Assembly (NCBI RefSeq): GCF_003286085.1
Contig: NW_020825332.1
Location: 1,917,001-1,981,000, forward strand
Source of the DNA: Drosophila persimilis
Lineage: Eukaryota > Arthropoda > Insecta > Diptera > Drosophilidae
Direction of reading: 5' to 3'
Length of the DNA: 64,000 nucleotides
The notes beneath the pieces were generated by a model, which did no database searches, was not told where the DNA came from, and was given only the letters and a program-made list of their open reading frames with translations. The translations under genes and the position numbers were made by a program. Every line of letters begins with the position of its first letter. Position 1 is the stretch's first letter. This document shows, in pieces, positions 22,934 to 34,995 of the stretch.

Positions 22934-24518
22934 TCAGTCAGCTGACTGCAGTTTTCTGCTGCTTCCCCTTGGAAATCGTAGAAACCGGGATCGCTTGCCA
23001 GTGGTCCCGCTCGCACCCGTGCCAGACTCCAGCTGGATGTAGTCCTTCCCGCTGGATGCCACTTCCAGCTCGCTTCCGTTGAGTATTTGTGCTACGTGCG
23101 CCTCGTCGATTGTGCCTTTGAATATCAAAGGATATGGCCATTCGTGGCATATCGTGGGACCGCTATAGTCGCGCAGTGTCTCGATCAGCCTATCCAGCCG
23201 CAGCATCTCCTCGTGGTCATCGTTGAGGGCCCTCACCTCGTCCAGCAAAGCGGCCACATTGGATTCGAGCACCTGGAGAGTGTGACTAGAAATTAGATTA
23301 GCTGAAAAATCGCTTATTTTGCTCGATTTGCTTTGAGCAATGTGTGAATGAACGGGGTCGGACGGGGTGTGGTGGGGTGGGGTGGGGTGGTCGTTCGTGA
23401 AGGCAGTACCCGTGCAGTGGTGTCGGATTACATTGACAGTAACTACGACGGCGTTACGGTCATTGATAGCCGCTTCGCCTGGGCCACTGCCCATTCTGTC
23501 CGTCCATCGTGTGTTATTTTGCCGCATTCGGCGTTGTCTGCGGCTCGGATTTCCGCTACAAAATCTTGTCACGGGCCTCGTCAATGTCGGGTCTATTAGA
23601 ACCCAATTAGCAAAGTCTCTGAACCCGGGAAACTAAGCTCATGTTCGATGCATGTTAGAGGGAGGCTCGAGGGCCCCTCCATCCTCATGTTAGCCTACGG
23701 CCCTAACGGCTTTCTCTAATTAGCGGTCCAAGTAATCACTGCACCCCCTATCGACAGCCCCCTCCCCCACCTCATTATAGCCCAGACATTCTAACATTTC
23801 GTTCCCAATAGAGGGGCTATAATTGCATTAACAGGTCCCAAAACTGTGTCGCAACTGTTAACAGCGGGCTGCTAGAGGGAATGTTACGCTAGATAACAGC
23901 GGGTGTGAGAGATACACTTGCGGTAAAAATAATAGCTACACCTTTACAAGTCTTGACACTCTCAACATATAATCAAAGTTCCAATGGGAGAATATTTCGA
24001 TATTTGTATTCGTTCGATAATGCTTTAAAGTACATAGTACTTAGCTCATACATTGGTACTGCAGTGTACCTGTTGCTACGAACTCAAGTGTATGCACAAC
24101 AGATGGGGATCGAGAGCGAGAGCGAGAGAGATAACGAAATTGGAACGGAATGCAGCCAGAGAGAGGCATTGTACGTACATAGGTAGGGGTAACATTTACA
24201 GCTGCTGCCCGCTAACATTCGGCAGCATTAAATGCAAACAAGTGTCACTCTGTGGTCGAGCGGATTACAACACTTGTTTGTGTGTGGGGTCAAAGATCCG
24301 AGCTGGGACAAAATGCAGCAGGCAAGGAAAAGGGATGGGGAAAGGGACAGCGACAGGGACAGGGACAGGGACAGGGAAAGAGAGTGTTCAATTACCAAAA
24401 ACTCAATATGCAAATTAATAACACATTTTAGCACTTGACGTACACGACCGCGCAAACTTTCAACGCTGTGCAGCAGCTGCCGGCGACGCTGCACCGCCGT
24501 GCTAATTGGCGACGTCAT
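22934..24518 (-). CDS. Probable two-exon gene for a small coiled-coil protein, function unknown
   Basis: The 3' exon, 22934-23272, has a good acceptor (CACACTCTCCAG|GTG) and encodes 112 residues ending LQSAD-stop. It has an amphipathic helix (ALLDEVRALNDDHEEMLRLD) and a compact region containing CHEWPYPLIFKGTIDE. The candidate first exon starts at an ATG at 24518 (MTSPISTAVQRRRQLLHSVE) and ends at 24444 (donor GTACGT) or 24435 (donor GTGCTA); both are phase 0 and join the second exon in frame, giving about 137-140 residues with a continuous heptad-like helix. I do not recognise the family. The second exon is fairly convincing from composition; the first exon and its donor are inference, and additional upstream exons are possible. 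Confidence 0.45.
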
Positions 24519-27500
24519 CTCGTTGTGGGCGGCGTCGGTGGCCGACGACCGGCGGGCAGCAGCTGCCGTTGTGATCCCGTTAAATATTTAATATTGGAGC
24601 GGGAGGGGGGCGACCACTGGCGACACTTGTCAAATTTTTGGTTCGTTTACCGAGAGCTTTTACATAGCGCTAATTTGTTCAAACTCTTTTTGTTCCACAA
24701 TTTGGTTTTATTTTTTTCTTCCGTTCTCGGGTTTATTCGTCGTCGCGGCTTTTGTTCTATTTTCGAGTGTTTTTTTGAGGCTTTGGGGGCTTTTCCGCGG
24801 CCTTTCTGGCCCAGCGCTCGGCGTTGAATGCGGCCCTCCCAGTGTGTGTTGTGTGTTGTGTGGTGCCTCTCCATTTGACGGACAGACAATTTGTTTACGT
24901 GCGTCAATCAGTCATACACTCTTCTCTCTCTCTCTCTTTCTTTCATTTAGCGAGAGAGAAGAGTGCTGGATGGAGAACAAAGAATGAGAACCGAACCTTG
25001 TGTTTGTTCGTGCCAAAGCTTTTTATCGGTTCTGTTTACGCAGAGACTGAAAGTATAATATGATTTTTGATCGTGTGAAAAACGCTGAAAGCTCTAAGCT
25101 CTACAGGCGGGCAGCTTTAGTAGTGTGAATAGCATTGAATGTGTCTCCTAAAGCTCTTACAACAGAACAAATCTGTAACACTAGAACTATTAAAGGTATT
25201 TCTGCAATTTCTCGGGAATATTAGAATGCGGACATTATATTTTTATCATTTTAGGACTACGAGAGAGTAAGCTTCTTGAGATCCAATGTCGAAGAGCGTT
25301 GGGAGTGCACTGCAAGATTTCGACAGACTTTTGTTTGATACCTGATGCACATCCGTTTTTACTCTACTTTCCGTAAGACTTCCTGCAACTCTAGGCAGTT
25401 CCTCAGAAGATATTTCACTGTTTGTATGCTTGTGAGGGGATCGTCATCGTATCTGATGCTATCAGAGCCTAACTTTCATATTTTCCTTAGGTTCAACCAT
25501 CCAGGAATATTGCAGGGGCAGAGACTGTTGCACCACTTTTCGGCATATTCATACGCGCAGGCCACAATGTCTTTAGAGCAGCGATTCGAAAGTCTTGGCT
25601 TAAACGGCTCTTAGCCTTTGTTAAGCTCCACCAATCTGCAATCCCTGCCGCTGCTACTGCCAAGCCAAAACAAGCATCAGCTGCTGGCCATTAAAATTTT
25701 AATTTTGTGCACCATTTGACGCCATCTTGGCCCACTGGGCACCATCAACATCAGCAGAGAGCATCACCGATGCCATCGCCATCGCCATCGTCATGGCAAT
25801 CCCGTGCAAAGCCCTTGGCTTGAGCGATTATGTTGATGGGCAAACGGAGGCTGCTTACCTGCATTGTCCGCTCCTGTCCCCCTGCCCCCCTCGTCGATAA
25901 TACGCTCAATTCAATTTGCATATTCAGTTGTCCAATGAAGCGCACACCACACAGGAGGGAACAGAAACAGAGCCTTCCAGAACACCCTCCACCGTACTCC
26001 AAATCCAATCCAATTCAACCCACTCTCTCCATCCTCCTCCATTCATTCCCACCTCATCTCACGTCCAAACAAATGGTTTTTTCTTCTCCTGCCTTCCAAC
26101 CGTCCTGCCATCCTCGTTGGCCAACTTGGAAGCAGCCGAAATGTGCCGCTGACAGCCAGGCACGCATGAGGAGATGCTCCACCAGCAGCAGTAGCAGCAG
26201 TGGCAACAGCAGCTTCGGCACCGGGCTCAAGGCTCCAGAGCAAATGGGGATCCTGCTGCTGCTGCCATGGCAACTGCTCGAGGCAGGAGTCCGCCTCACC
26301 TGCTGTTAGTCCATTACGTTAGCAATTTAACTTGCGCCACGTAAACATGATTATCATCTTAAGTGCAATGTGTGTGCGGGATGTGTGTGGGATGTGCGTG
26401 CAACAGAAGCCGAAGTCGAGTGGAGTCGGAGTCGGACTGGCAGTGGGAGTGGAGCGGGTGTGGCATCCATGGGGTATTAAGCGTTCACTTTGCTGTAAGC
26501 CAGTTGGCTCGCTGTTTAACAAGTTTCAATCTGCTTAAAATTGCAATTAATTTAAACGCTTTCTTTTCTCCATTATTGCCGAAACCATTGGAATAACAAC
26601 GGATCCCAGACACCCACTTGCGCACCCACTCGCACACCCATTCGCACCCCAAATCCCGATTCCAATCCGGTTAGAGTGCTGCTGCCCTAATTGAGCTTGT
26701 CAAAATCAGGCAGCCACCAGCCAGGTGCTCGTGCCCGTGCCCGCTCCCGCTCCGCTCGTGACACCCATATAGCGGAGCACAGGACACGCAGCATCCGTAG
26801 CGGAACAAGTGGCAGTTCTGGACCCGTCAACATCATCAGTTGGCGGCCGGATCCTGATGCGATTGCAGCAGATTGAACCGCAGGAAGAATCGCCCACGCA
26901 TTCGCCAGAGACCGGAGACCTCATCCCAGAGTCGTTCCCGGTGACAGTTGGTCCAGAATTGCAACAGAAGCTTGATTAATTTGGGGGCGTGCCCGTGTTT
27001 AAACATGTGGGCGTGTCTGGGACACAACACCATTTTGAGGCCCAATATAACGTGTGCGGAGTGTAGGGTATGCGATGAGGGCGGGTGTGCTGGACATGCG
27101 GCAAGCGTTTGTCAGGCAATGAAAGAAAACATAACTGTATACGAACCGAAGAGGTAGCAGTAGTATGGGAGTTATATCTTTTATCTTTAGGATGCCATAC
27201 TGTCCTTTGATCTAGAAGGGTATCTAGCTTGATTTCTCTTCAAAAGCTAATACAATCTACTATTTCTGAAGTGCTGATTTTAGAAGCCAAGTATTTGGAA
27301 AATATATTTTCCAAAGGGTAGTAGTAGTAGTCGCATCCACCCCCCAGGGATTACCCATTTAAACTCTCGCTCTCACTTGTTTCAGGGGTCCTGACAGGAG
27401 GGTAAATATGAAAAGCGAGAGCCCACAGCCAACGGAGAGTCCATCAAAAACACAGACAGTCGGGAAAAAAAGGGAAGCCCCAGACAACTACAACTGCATG

Positions 27501-28090
27501 CACATACATATACATTTACATAAACATATACAGATGCATACATACATATATGCAGGCAAATATGTATACAGACGGACAGACAGAGATAGACACATCCAGA
27601 GAAAGAGAGCATCAGAAAGTACCGTTGACATACCCATTATCAGGAAAACAAACCGGAGATTAACTTGGCAAAATGTCTGCAGACATCAAAAAAAGCAAGC
27701 AAGCGGGATGGCAACAGTGGCATGATAACGACTAGGACAGCGCCAGGAGCAGCACCAGGAGATGGACCACCAGATGGCGATGGTGAATAATATATGAGTC
27801 TGAGAGTTAGAATAGAGCGACACCGACCTGCAGACACACACACACACGCATTTGGTCTGCGGCCCTGTAAAAGTGACACATGAGCGTAATAACAGCTAAG
27901 ACCTTCCTAAGCATCCGGCAGTCAACAACCACTTGCTGGATCCGTCCGTGGCATCAGGCTCTGTCCGGAGTACGCAGTATGGAGTACGGAGTCCGTACCA
28001 CGGGCAACCCCCTTTGGCTGGGACGCCGCTGCACTCAGCATGATTACAAATTATAGCGTCTGAGCAGCCCATGTTCCTGCCTCTAACTCT

Positions 28091-28126
<36 letters not shown>

Positions 28127-28127
28127 G
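28091..28127. repeat. (GT)n microsatellite
   Basis: An almost perfect dinucleotide run of about 15 GT units with one imperfect unit at each side. It is intergenic. Confidence 0.9.
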
Positions 28128-29663
28128 CGCTCGAAGGGGCGGACTTTGGTTGCCGCCCATAGGAAATATAATTCCACAACTTGTGCCGACGATGACGATG
28201 ACGATGACGCCGCCGGGGTCGTCTGGGCTGAAGGCCTGCCAAAGCGGGGAAGGTGGCCAAACGACTAACGAATTTGGTGCTGCACGCATTGCCCTCAGTC
28301 CCCGGCCGTCCGCCCTCAGGCCTGTTCTGGTGCTGGATCTCTGGCCTGTGGCTGCTGCCTGGTCCTTGCCTTCTGGTGGTTGGCCAGGACCTGCAGACTG
28401 TCAGACCTTGCCGCTGGTTGGTTGACTCTTTGCCTCGGACTGGCTTTGATGGGAGTGTGCAGTCCGTCCGCCCCGGGTTCTCCCACCCCTGCAGCCTTCC
28501 GGTGCGTCCATCGTCCATCCCCCAGCCCCCCGTCCCGTCCCGTCCCTCTCTCTCTGTTTAGATAATTCTGTTAGCTTTTAATGTTTTCGTTGTTTCGTTG
28601 CTCGTTCTAATAACTTGATTATGCATTTGCCTGTAAATTTGTGGAAATGTCTGCTTTATAAGCTGCATTTAAGATGGCGTCGCCACCGCAGGGGGCTGCT
28701 GGGAAGGACACAGGAGACGGGAGACAGGATGCTGATGCGGATGCCGATGCTGATGCAAGCCCCTTGTCTGTCTAGAGGGATTCTTCGGTAAGCCTAAAAG
28801 CATGCAATGGATTTCGAGTGAAAGTCAAGGTGAAAAAGTGACGGTAAAAGGCAGCCGCCTCAGGGGGGTAAAAGAGAGCTCCAGGAAGCGAATTAGCCAT
28901 AAAATACAAACCATTTCCTTCAGAAACAACGACTCCTCCCTGCCTTGGAAATGATGATGGACTTTACCTTAATTCCCCTGGAGTTGTAGATGGCTACCTT
29001 TTGCTCCTATTTAAATAATAATAATAACGACATCTATTTTGGTGAGCAATTGTGCATCGTTTCCTCTATCAGAGCATTATGTCCCGGCATATAAAACTTA
29101 CTTTTACTACTACTCCCATGCTTTATGACCACTTTCGTTCGCTTCATGTGCCTCTGGGCCCTTGGGTTATTCGCTCCATGTGTGGGTGGGCTGGTGGTTA
29201 GGCGGTTAGGTGGCACGTGGCAGAGTGCGCGATTTCTCAAGGCGCAAGGTCAAGCCAAAGTAACCCACACAGGAAGACAGAGACACAGATAGATCCTGCG
29301 ACCGAACACAGACCTAAATCCTTTTTGATTAAATTCAATGGTTTATATCCAATACTCGACCTCTTTCCTTTTTCTGTCTGAACATTTTATATGTCTTTGA
29401 AACGCATTATTTTCAGCCGAATCCCCATTTTGTTGTTGGTCCACCCACACACAAAAACACACACTGAGACACAACCAACACACACGCACACAAAGAGACA
29501 TAAAACAAAATGGAGACTGAAGACAGGAGAAAATAGATTGAAGTGTAATCATGGTTTTGAACTGCTCCTCGGTCATACATTTAATCCGAGCCAACGTAGC
29601 AGACACAAAATGGCCAAAAAACGACGACGACCAACGAAATGAGAGAGAAAGTAAGCGTCTAGC

Positions 29664-29692
29664 TAGGGTCTAGGGTCTAGGGTCTAGGGTCT
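29664..29692. repeat. (TAGGGTC)n heptamer repeat
   Basis: Four tandem copies of a G-triplet-containing heptamer. It is followed 60 bp later by the G-rich tract at 29755-29798. Confidence 0.8.
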
Positions 29693-29754
29693 GCCCAGGC
29701 CCCCACCCAACCAATACAGAATATAGAACAAAAGACGTTGTAATTGGAAGAGAG

Positions 29755-29798
29755 GCTGGGGACTGGGGGCTGGGGACTGGGGGCTGGGGGCTGGGGTC
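29755..29798. repeat. G-rich (GGGGACT/GGGGGCT)n tract
   Basis: Six or more runs of four to five guanines separated by ACT or CT occur within 44 bp on the plus strand. The spacing would permit intramolecular G-quadruplexes. Confidence 0.8.
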
Positions 29799-32218
29799 TG
29801 GATGTTCGTTCAGCTGTTGGGACTCGTGCGGCGATGCTTATTCCGCCTGACTGATTGGCAGCTCCTTTGTCTCTGCTCCCCCATATCAGGATGTCTTCGA
29901 GTGGTCTCCCGGCATCTCCACCTCTTATGCTGCTCCTTCATGTGCTATCTAAGTTTGTTTGAATAAACTTAAGCGAATGTTTTGTAAGAAGATTTCCTTT
30001 ACAGAGCCAGAGAGAGAGAGAGTGGCTTGGCTCTGGTTGACACAACTACATATGGCTGAGAACAAGTACGAGACAACTTAGGGGAGGGGAACTGCAGTCA
30101 GAGGCTTCCCCCAAAATCATGGACTGACTTCTGACATCGCCTGAGCATCCGCCCCGAGAATCCTTTTCAAGTTCGCTCGCTTTGCATTCTGATTGCCAGG
30201 CACTTGTAAAAGGAGACTCTACTCTGCCTTCCTCGTATCGATTCGGTTCGGTTCAATTTGCTTCGATTCGTTTTGGTTTGGTTTGGTTTGGTTTGGCTAT
30301 AAGTCCACCTTAAGCCACTTGACCCATGCATCCCACCGTACGGACTACGAGTATCATAATAAAACGTATAATTTTCAGCAATTTAGCAATGCCGGACAGG
30401 ACACACAGGCAAACAAAGTCTTAGGTAGAGGCTCAGCTACAGAGACACAGAGATACAGGGACAGAGACAGAGACGGAGACGGAGACAGAGGCAGAGACGA
30501 CGGAAGCGGAAGAGTGTTCGTTCGATTTTGAAATAATACTTAATGACCGTAAAATGATGTAGTGAAAGTCAAGTGTCCTTTCGATTGCTCCTTTTGTGTG
30601 TTACGACCGGCCGTTTCGGGTGCTATAATCATTCTGCGGTTTGATGTTTGGACTCAAAAGATGATTGCAAATAATAATACAGTGTACGACAGTTGTGGTG
30701 TGGAATGACAGGTTGAAATTGATGCAATTTGTTTGGTTTCTGGGGACATAGAGAGAGTGTCCTGCCTCAAACAATCAAAACAGGAGTGGAGTAATATATA
30801 ATTCCCAAAATGACTACCTGCTGTATCTTTAATTACTACCAATCGGTAACTCAGGCAGGAGAAGCAATAATCTTGATTGCTTTTATACATTCAATCCTTA
30901 CGGAATGCCAAATGAAGTCTTAATCCTCCTCCTGCTGGTGCAACAACAACACTTCATTAAGGGGAATGACCATGGTCCATGACCAGGCCCCGCCCAACAG
31001 TTTAAAGCCCTGCAAAATGATTGAATATTCCAGCTCAATTGTGTACCAATTTCGTCTCCACCCAAAACAACACCTCAACAACAGTTGCCCTCTGTCAATC
31101 CATCATTATTTTCAGTGTAACTCGACACTAGAGGTATTTTCCACACTCGAACCTTATTTGGTATGTGTCTGTTGCTTTTGTTTGTCTTAGCCTTTGGTTT
31201 TGCTATTTGTATCCGTGCCTCGTGTCTCTGTAGTCGAATATTCAGCATGGGGGTGGAGGGAGGCAGAAGAAGGCTCTTAAAATGGTCATAAAGCAAATTG
31301 TGAAAAATTATTGTGTATATAAAATTTAATGACATGTCAAAAAGGATATCCGGCATACGCCATACGGCCCTACGCTCTCTTGTTGCTTCAACTGTGCTGT
31401 CCACAGACGGAGCTGGACAAATGGCGAAGGTCCTGTCCTGTTCGGTCTTGTCCTGTACTGTACTGTTCTGTCCTATACTGTCCTGTCCTGTCCTGTCCTG
31501 GCGACCATCATATCCTCGTGGGTGGACAGGACGTGTAATGTGCTGTAAGTCCTGCCACACATGACGCGCTGACAATTTTAGTTTAGTTGTTGGCGTATTT
31601 GCACGAGCACCAGTACGAGTACGAGTACGAGTACGAGTATTTACCCGGGCTTCTTTTGGGAACGAGGACAGTGACGGGGGACGGTGGACGGTGAATGGGG
31701 ACGGACACCCAACAGAGAGCGACACACATAATCAAGAGCAACTTTATTATTTTGTCCAACCACCAACTATATGTACGAGTATTCTTCTCCCTCTCTCTCT
31801 CTATGTGTGTGTGTGTGTATGGGTTATTTTTATGCCCAGCTCAGAGCCCCGAGTCTCTACGAGTATATCTTTATACATATACTCGTATATCTGTCTGTTG
31901 TGTGGTCTTTATGCCCGTCATCATTATGCTTTTGCCTTGGCCTGGCCCGATCCGGCTCTGACCCAGCCCCAGCCCCAGCCCCAGCCCCAGCCCCGGCTGT
32001 GAGTCTTGTGCTTGCCTTTCGCCATTTGCCATGTTCGGAGCTGCACATTTTATAGTTTTCAAAAGTCACAAAAATGTCAATTGCTTGTCTTGTGCCACAC
32101 GCCTCCCTCTCCCCTCTCCCCCCTCCCTCTTCTCCTTTCCCCGCCCCTTCTTTGTGGCCAAATGGCATTGAATAAATTATATTGTGGTCATAAAGTTGCA
32201 GCACCATGTTTACCCCAC

Positions 32219-32246
32219 ACACAGACAGACAGACAGACAGACAGAG
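32219..32246. repeat. (ACAG)n microsatellite
   Basis: Six to seven tandem tetranucleotide units, intergenic. Confidence 0.9.
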
Positions 32247-34855
32247 GGACAGAACGACCGACAGAAAGATAAGGGGAACAAGGAGACATGTCCCTGGCTT
32301 ATGTCATAATGGGCTATGCATTGGTATCTCGAAATCTTGTCCTGGTTCCGGACTCGGTTTATTTGCATGTGAAGCAGGCGTGGGCCCCACTCCCACTCAA
32401 AGCTAATCAGCGGCAGGAATTGATTTGGCGCCTCAATTGGATCAACAGAACATTCACCTCACACTCCGAACCGCCCCCGATAATGACCCACCATTAAATG
32501 ATAAATTATGGCCAAGCATGTGGACTGGGGACTGGTGACGGGGGACGGGTGACGGGGGACGGGGGAGGGGGGTTGGTTCTTTTTTCGGGGGAGAACTTTT
32601 GAATTTTAATCAAGCTTTGAATTTGAGGCACTGGCATGGGTCTTGTGGGTCATGGCATTGGCCATAATTTCACTTTCATTACTGCGTCTTCTGCTTGGGA
32701 ATGTCCTGTTAATGCCCTGCCAGACCATTGCCGAAAGGAGCATAAATCTATTTATGTGGTCTCTAGTTCCCTTCTGCGGTCTCTGGCGGCGTGGCTGTTT
32801 GCGCCCTTGGTAATTGAAAATATTTCAAATAATTCATAAAATTTTTATGCGATTTTCCCTCTCAAAAAGTAGTTTAGCTCTCCTCCAAGGGTGAGGCAGT
32901 CCTTGTTTCAAGTTATCAGATCGTATAACTCGGCGTAGATAATTGTTTTAATGATGTCATAACTTTGCCATTTGATATCGTACTTACCGAAATGGTTCCA
33001 ACTGATTTATGTCCACCCCTCGCCATTGATTACTGTATAAAGTCAGCTTACTTTTCGGGTCATAAGTCTGTTGAAAATATAACAAATATTTGTGATAAAT
33101 TGTTTCCACAAATTCGAATCGGAATAAAATTGGCATTAAATGGATTAAACTTGATTGGTTCTAAATATCACATCATCACACAGGAATCATGCCCAAGAAT
33201 AGCCTTGACTATAGCATAGACTATGCATTTTGTTGTTGGATTCTGGGACCGACTCAGTAGCCCCCAAGGCATCGCCGAACAGAAAATGTGATGGACAGTA
33301 TCTTCGCATTTTATAGTCTTTGGTAATATTTAAAGCTTTTGGCTGCTTAAACGATACCATTGGCAATTCATATTTCGTTGCGCGATTCAATCACTATATC
33401 CCCAAGTGTATCCACTCCTTCTCCCCTAAAAAACTCTCCATGATTCGTGCCCAAAAGTGGATGATGCATCAGCGTATGGGGACGGGGCCCGGGGCCTGGG
33501 GCCCTACTTGTAGATACTGTAGATAGGGGCATAGCATACGTAACGTAACCAGTTCGCCTCGCTCTCGACAAACGAGTAAATAACGGCGTTGCATGATTTA
33601 TGTGGCCAAACAAAGCGCAACAAAACGACTGTTGCCTTGTCGGATCCCCCCGGGCGATGAGAGCTGTGCCACCTGAGTGCCCAAATCGCAGACTGACTGC
33701 TCTGCTCTGCTCCGGTACGGTCCGGTCTGGTCCGTCCGGTCCGGTCCGGCCGCTGTCCCTGCTCCACATCCAACCAATCCACCAACCCACATATCCATAT
33801 ATCAACAGCCACATCTGCGGGAATGCGGGAGTGCGGGACTGTGTGTGCGGGCGCTAACCACTTGAAAACGTTAAATAAGTTGTCTAACCACACATTAAAC
33901 CAATTTGGCACTGCGCTGGCCGCCTGTCTGGCACCTTGGATAGCGTTTTCCTCTGGCCAGGGCACGGACCCGCGTCCTGGCCTAAGCCAGCCCAGGACCT
34001 CAGCGTGGGCACGGCCCACACATACAAGTCCCTGCTGGCTGCCATAAATCATAGGGCGACCCACGTATGTGACTACTTTGGCTAGGGGATCGATAAATTA
34101 TTATTAGTTGGGGCTGTCCAACAATCCTTGTCCTCGTCCTCGTCCTCGTCCACGCCCACACTCCACACCCTCCCTCCGTTCCTGACGACCTCCATCGTTT
34201 TGGTATCGTTCGGAGGCGCGTGCAAAGGAAGTTGTTAGATCCCCAAAAAGGAGCGCTGACCGAAATCCTCCTCGGCGTTGCGGTTCAAATGCCTTTTAAC
34301 TTAACAACTTTTTTTCTGCCCAGCCCCATCACCCCGGCTGCCAACACCCCGCACACAAACACACAAAAATCAATGGGTGACTTTGTCCTGCTGCTGCTGG
34401 TGTTGGTCCGGACCAGGAACAGGTCCCAGGACCAGTGCCAAGGCAAACCCTTAACGTTGTGTGTAAAGTGGACTTGACATGAGATTAACATCTTCAAAAG
34501 CATAGCTTAAAGTATTTGTTAGAGCACATTGAAGTTGCGCCCGAACAAGGTGGCAGAACCAGGACCAGGACCCGGGCTGACCCTTCACCCTTCCTTCATC
34601 CGGGACACCGTCCTCGCTGTGGGCGTCGTTTTTGGATAATTGCGTTCTTGTGCGCTGAGCCGTGGGCTTAACTGTTGCTGTCATAACTAAGCGAAAAGGT
34701 ATACAATTTATGGAATCGAGTCCCTGCTCCCAGCTCCCATTCGTAGAAGCTCCACCCCGCGACAGGTGCGTGGGCGTGGACGTGGAGCGTCCTGCGAAAC
34801 AAGGAAAGGGCCCCACGACACATGTACGATGTATACTATAACAATTTTCGTTGGA

Positions 34856-34861
34856 TTTATT
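34856..34861 (-). terminator. Poly(A) signal AATAAA of the repeat-protein gene
   Basis: On the minus strand an exact AATAAA lies about 135 nt past the stop codon of the repeat protein and is the first such hexamer downstream. Cleavage would be expected roughly 15-25 nt further on. Confidence 0.55.
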
Positions 34862-34995
34862 TCGTTGATTTCAATCGTTAAACAATAGCAAACAGAAGTC
34901 GTTCTTACTTAAAGCCTAATAGTGGTTGTTCTTGGTGGGGCGAGGGGGGTGAATGATTCGAGTCGTGAACGAGCCGCAGGTACATTTCTCAGTGC

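Larger units (their letters stand above)
24519..34855. other. About 10 kb noncoding region rich in simple repeats
   Basis: No open frame here looks like a gene. It includes AT-rich homopolymer-rich DNA, (GT)n, (ACAG)n, CCTGT-type, GAGTAC-type and G-rich tandem tracts, plus several purine-rich blocks. Long unique AT-rich stretches such as 32830-33200 could be regulatory. The sequence around 25260-25620 has less repeat character but no convincing frame. No tRNA or other structured RNA was recognised. Confidence 0.5.

Noticed and set aside
25345-25614. Plus-strand frame of 89 codons in unique-looking sequence
   Set aside because: Composition is not protein-like, there is no splice context and I could not recognise a retroelement on either strand.
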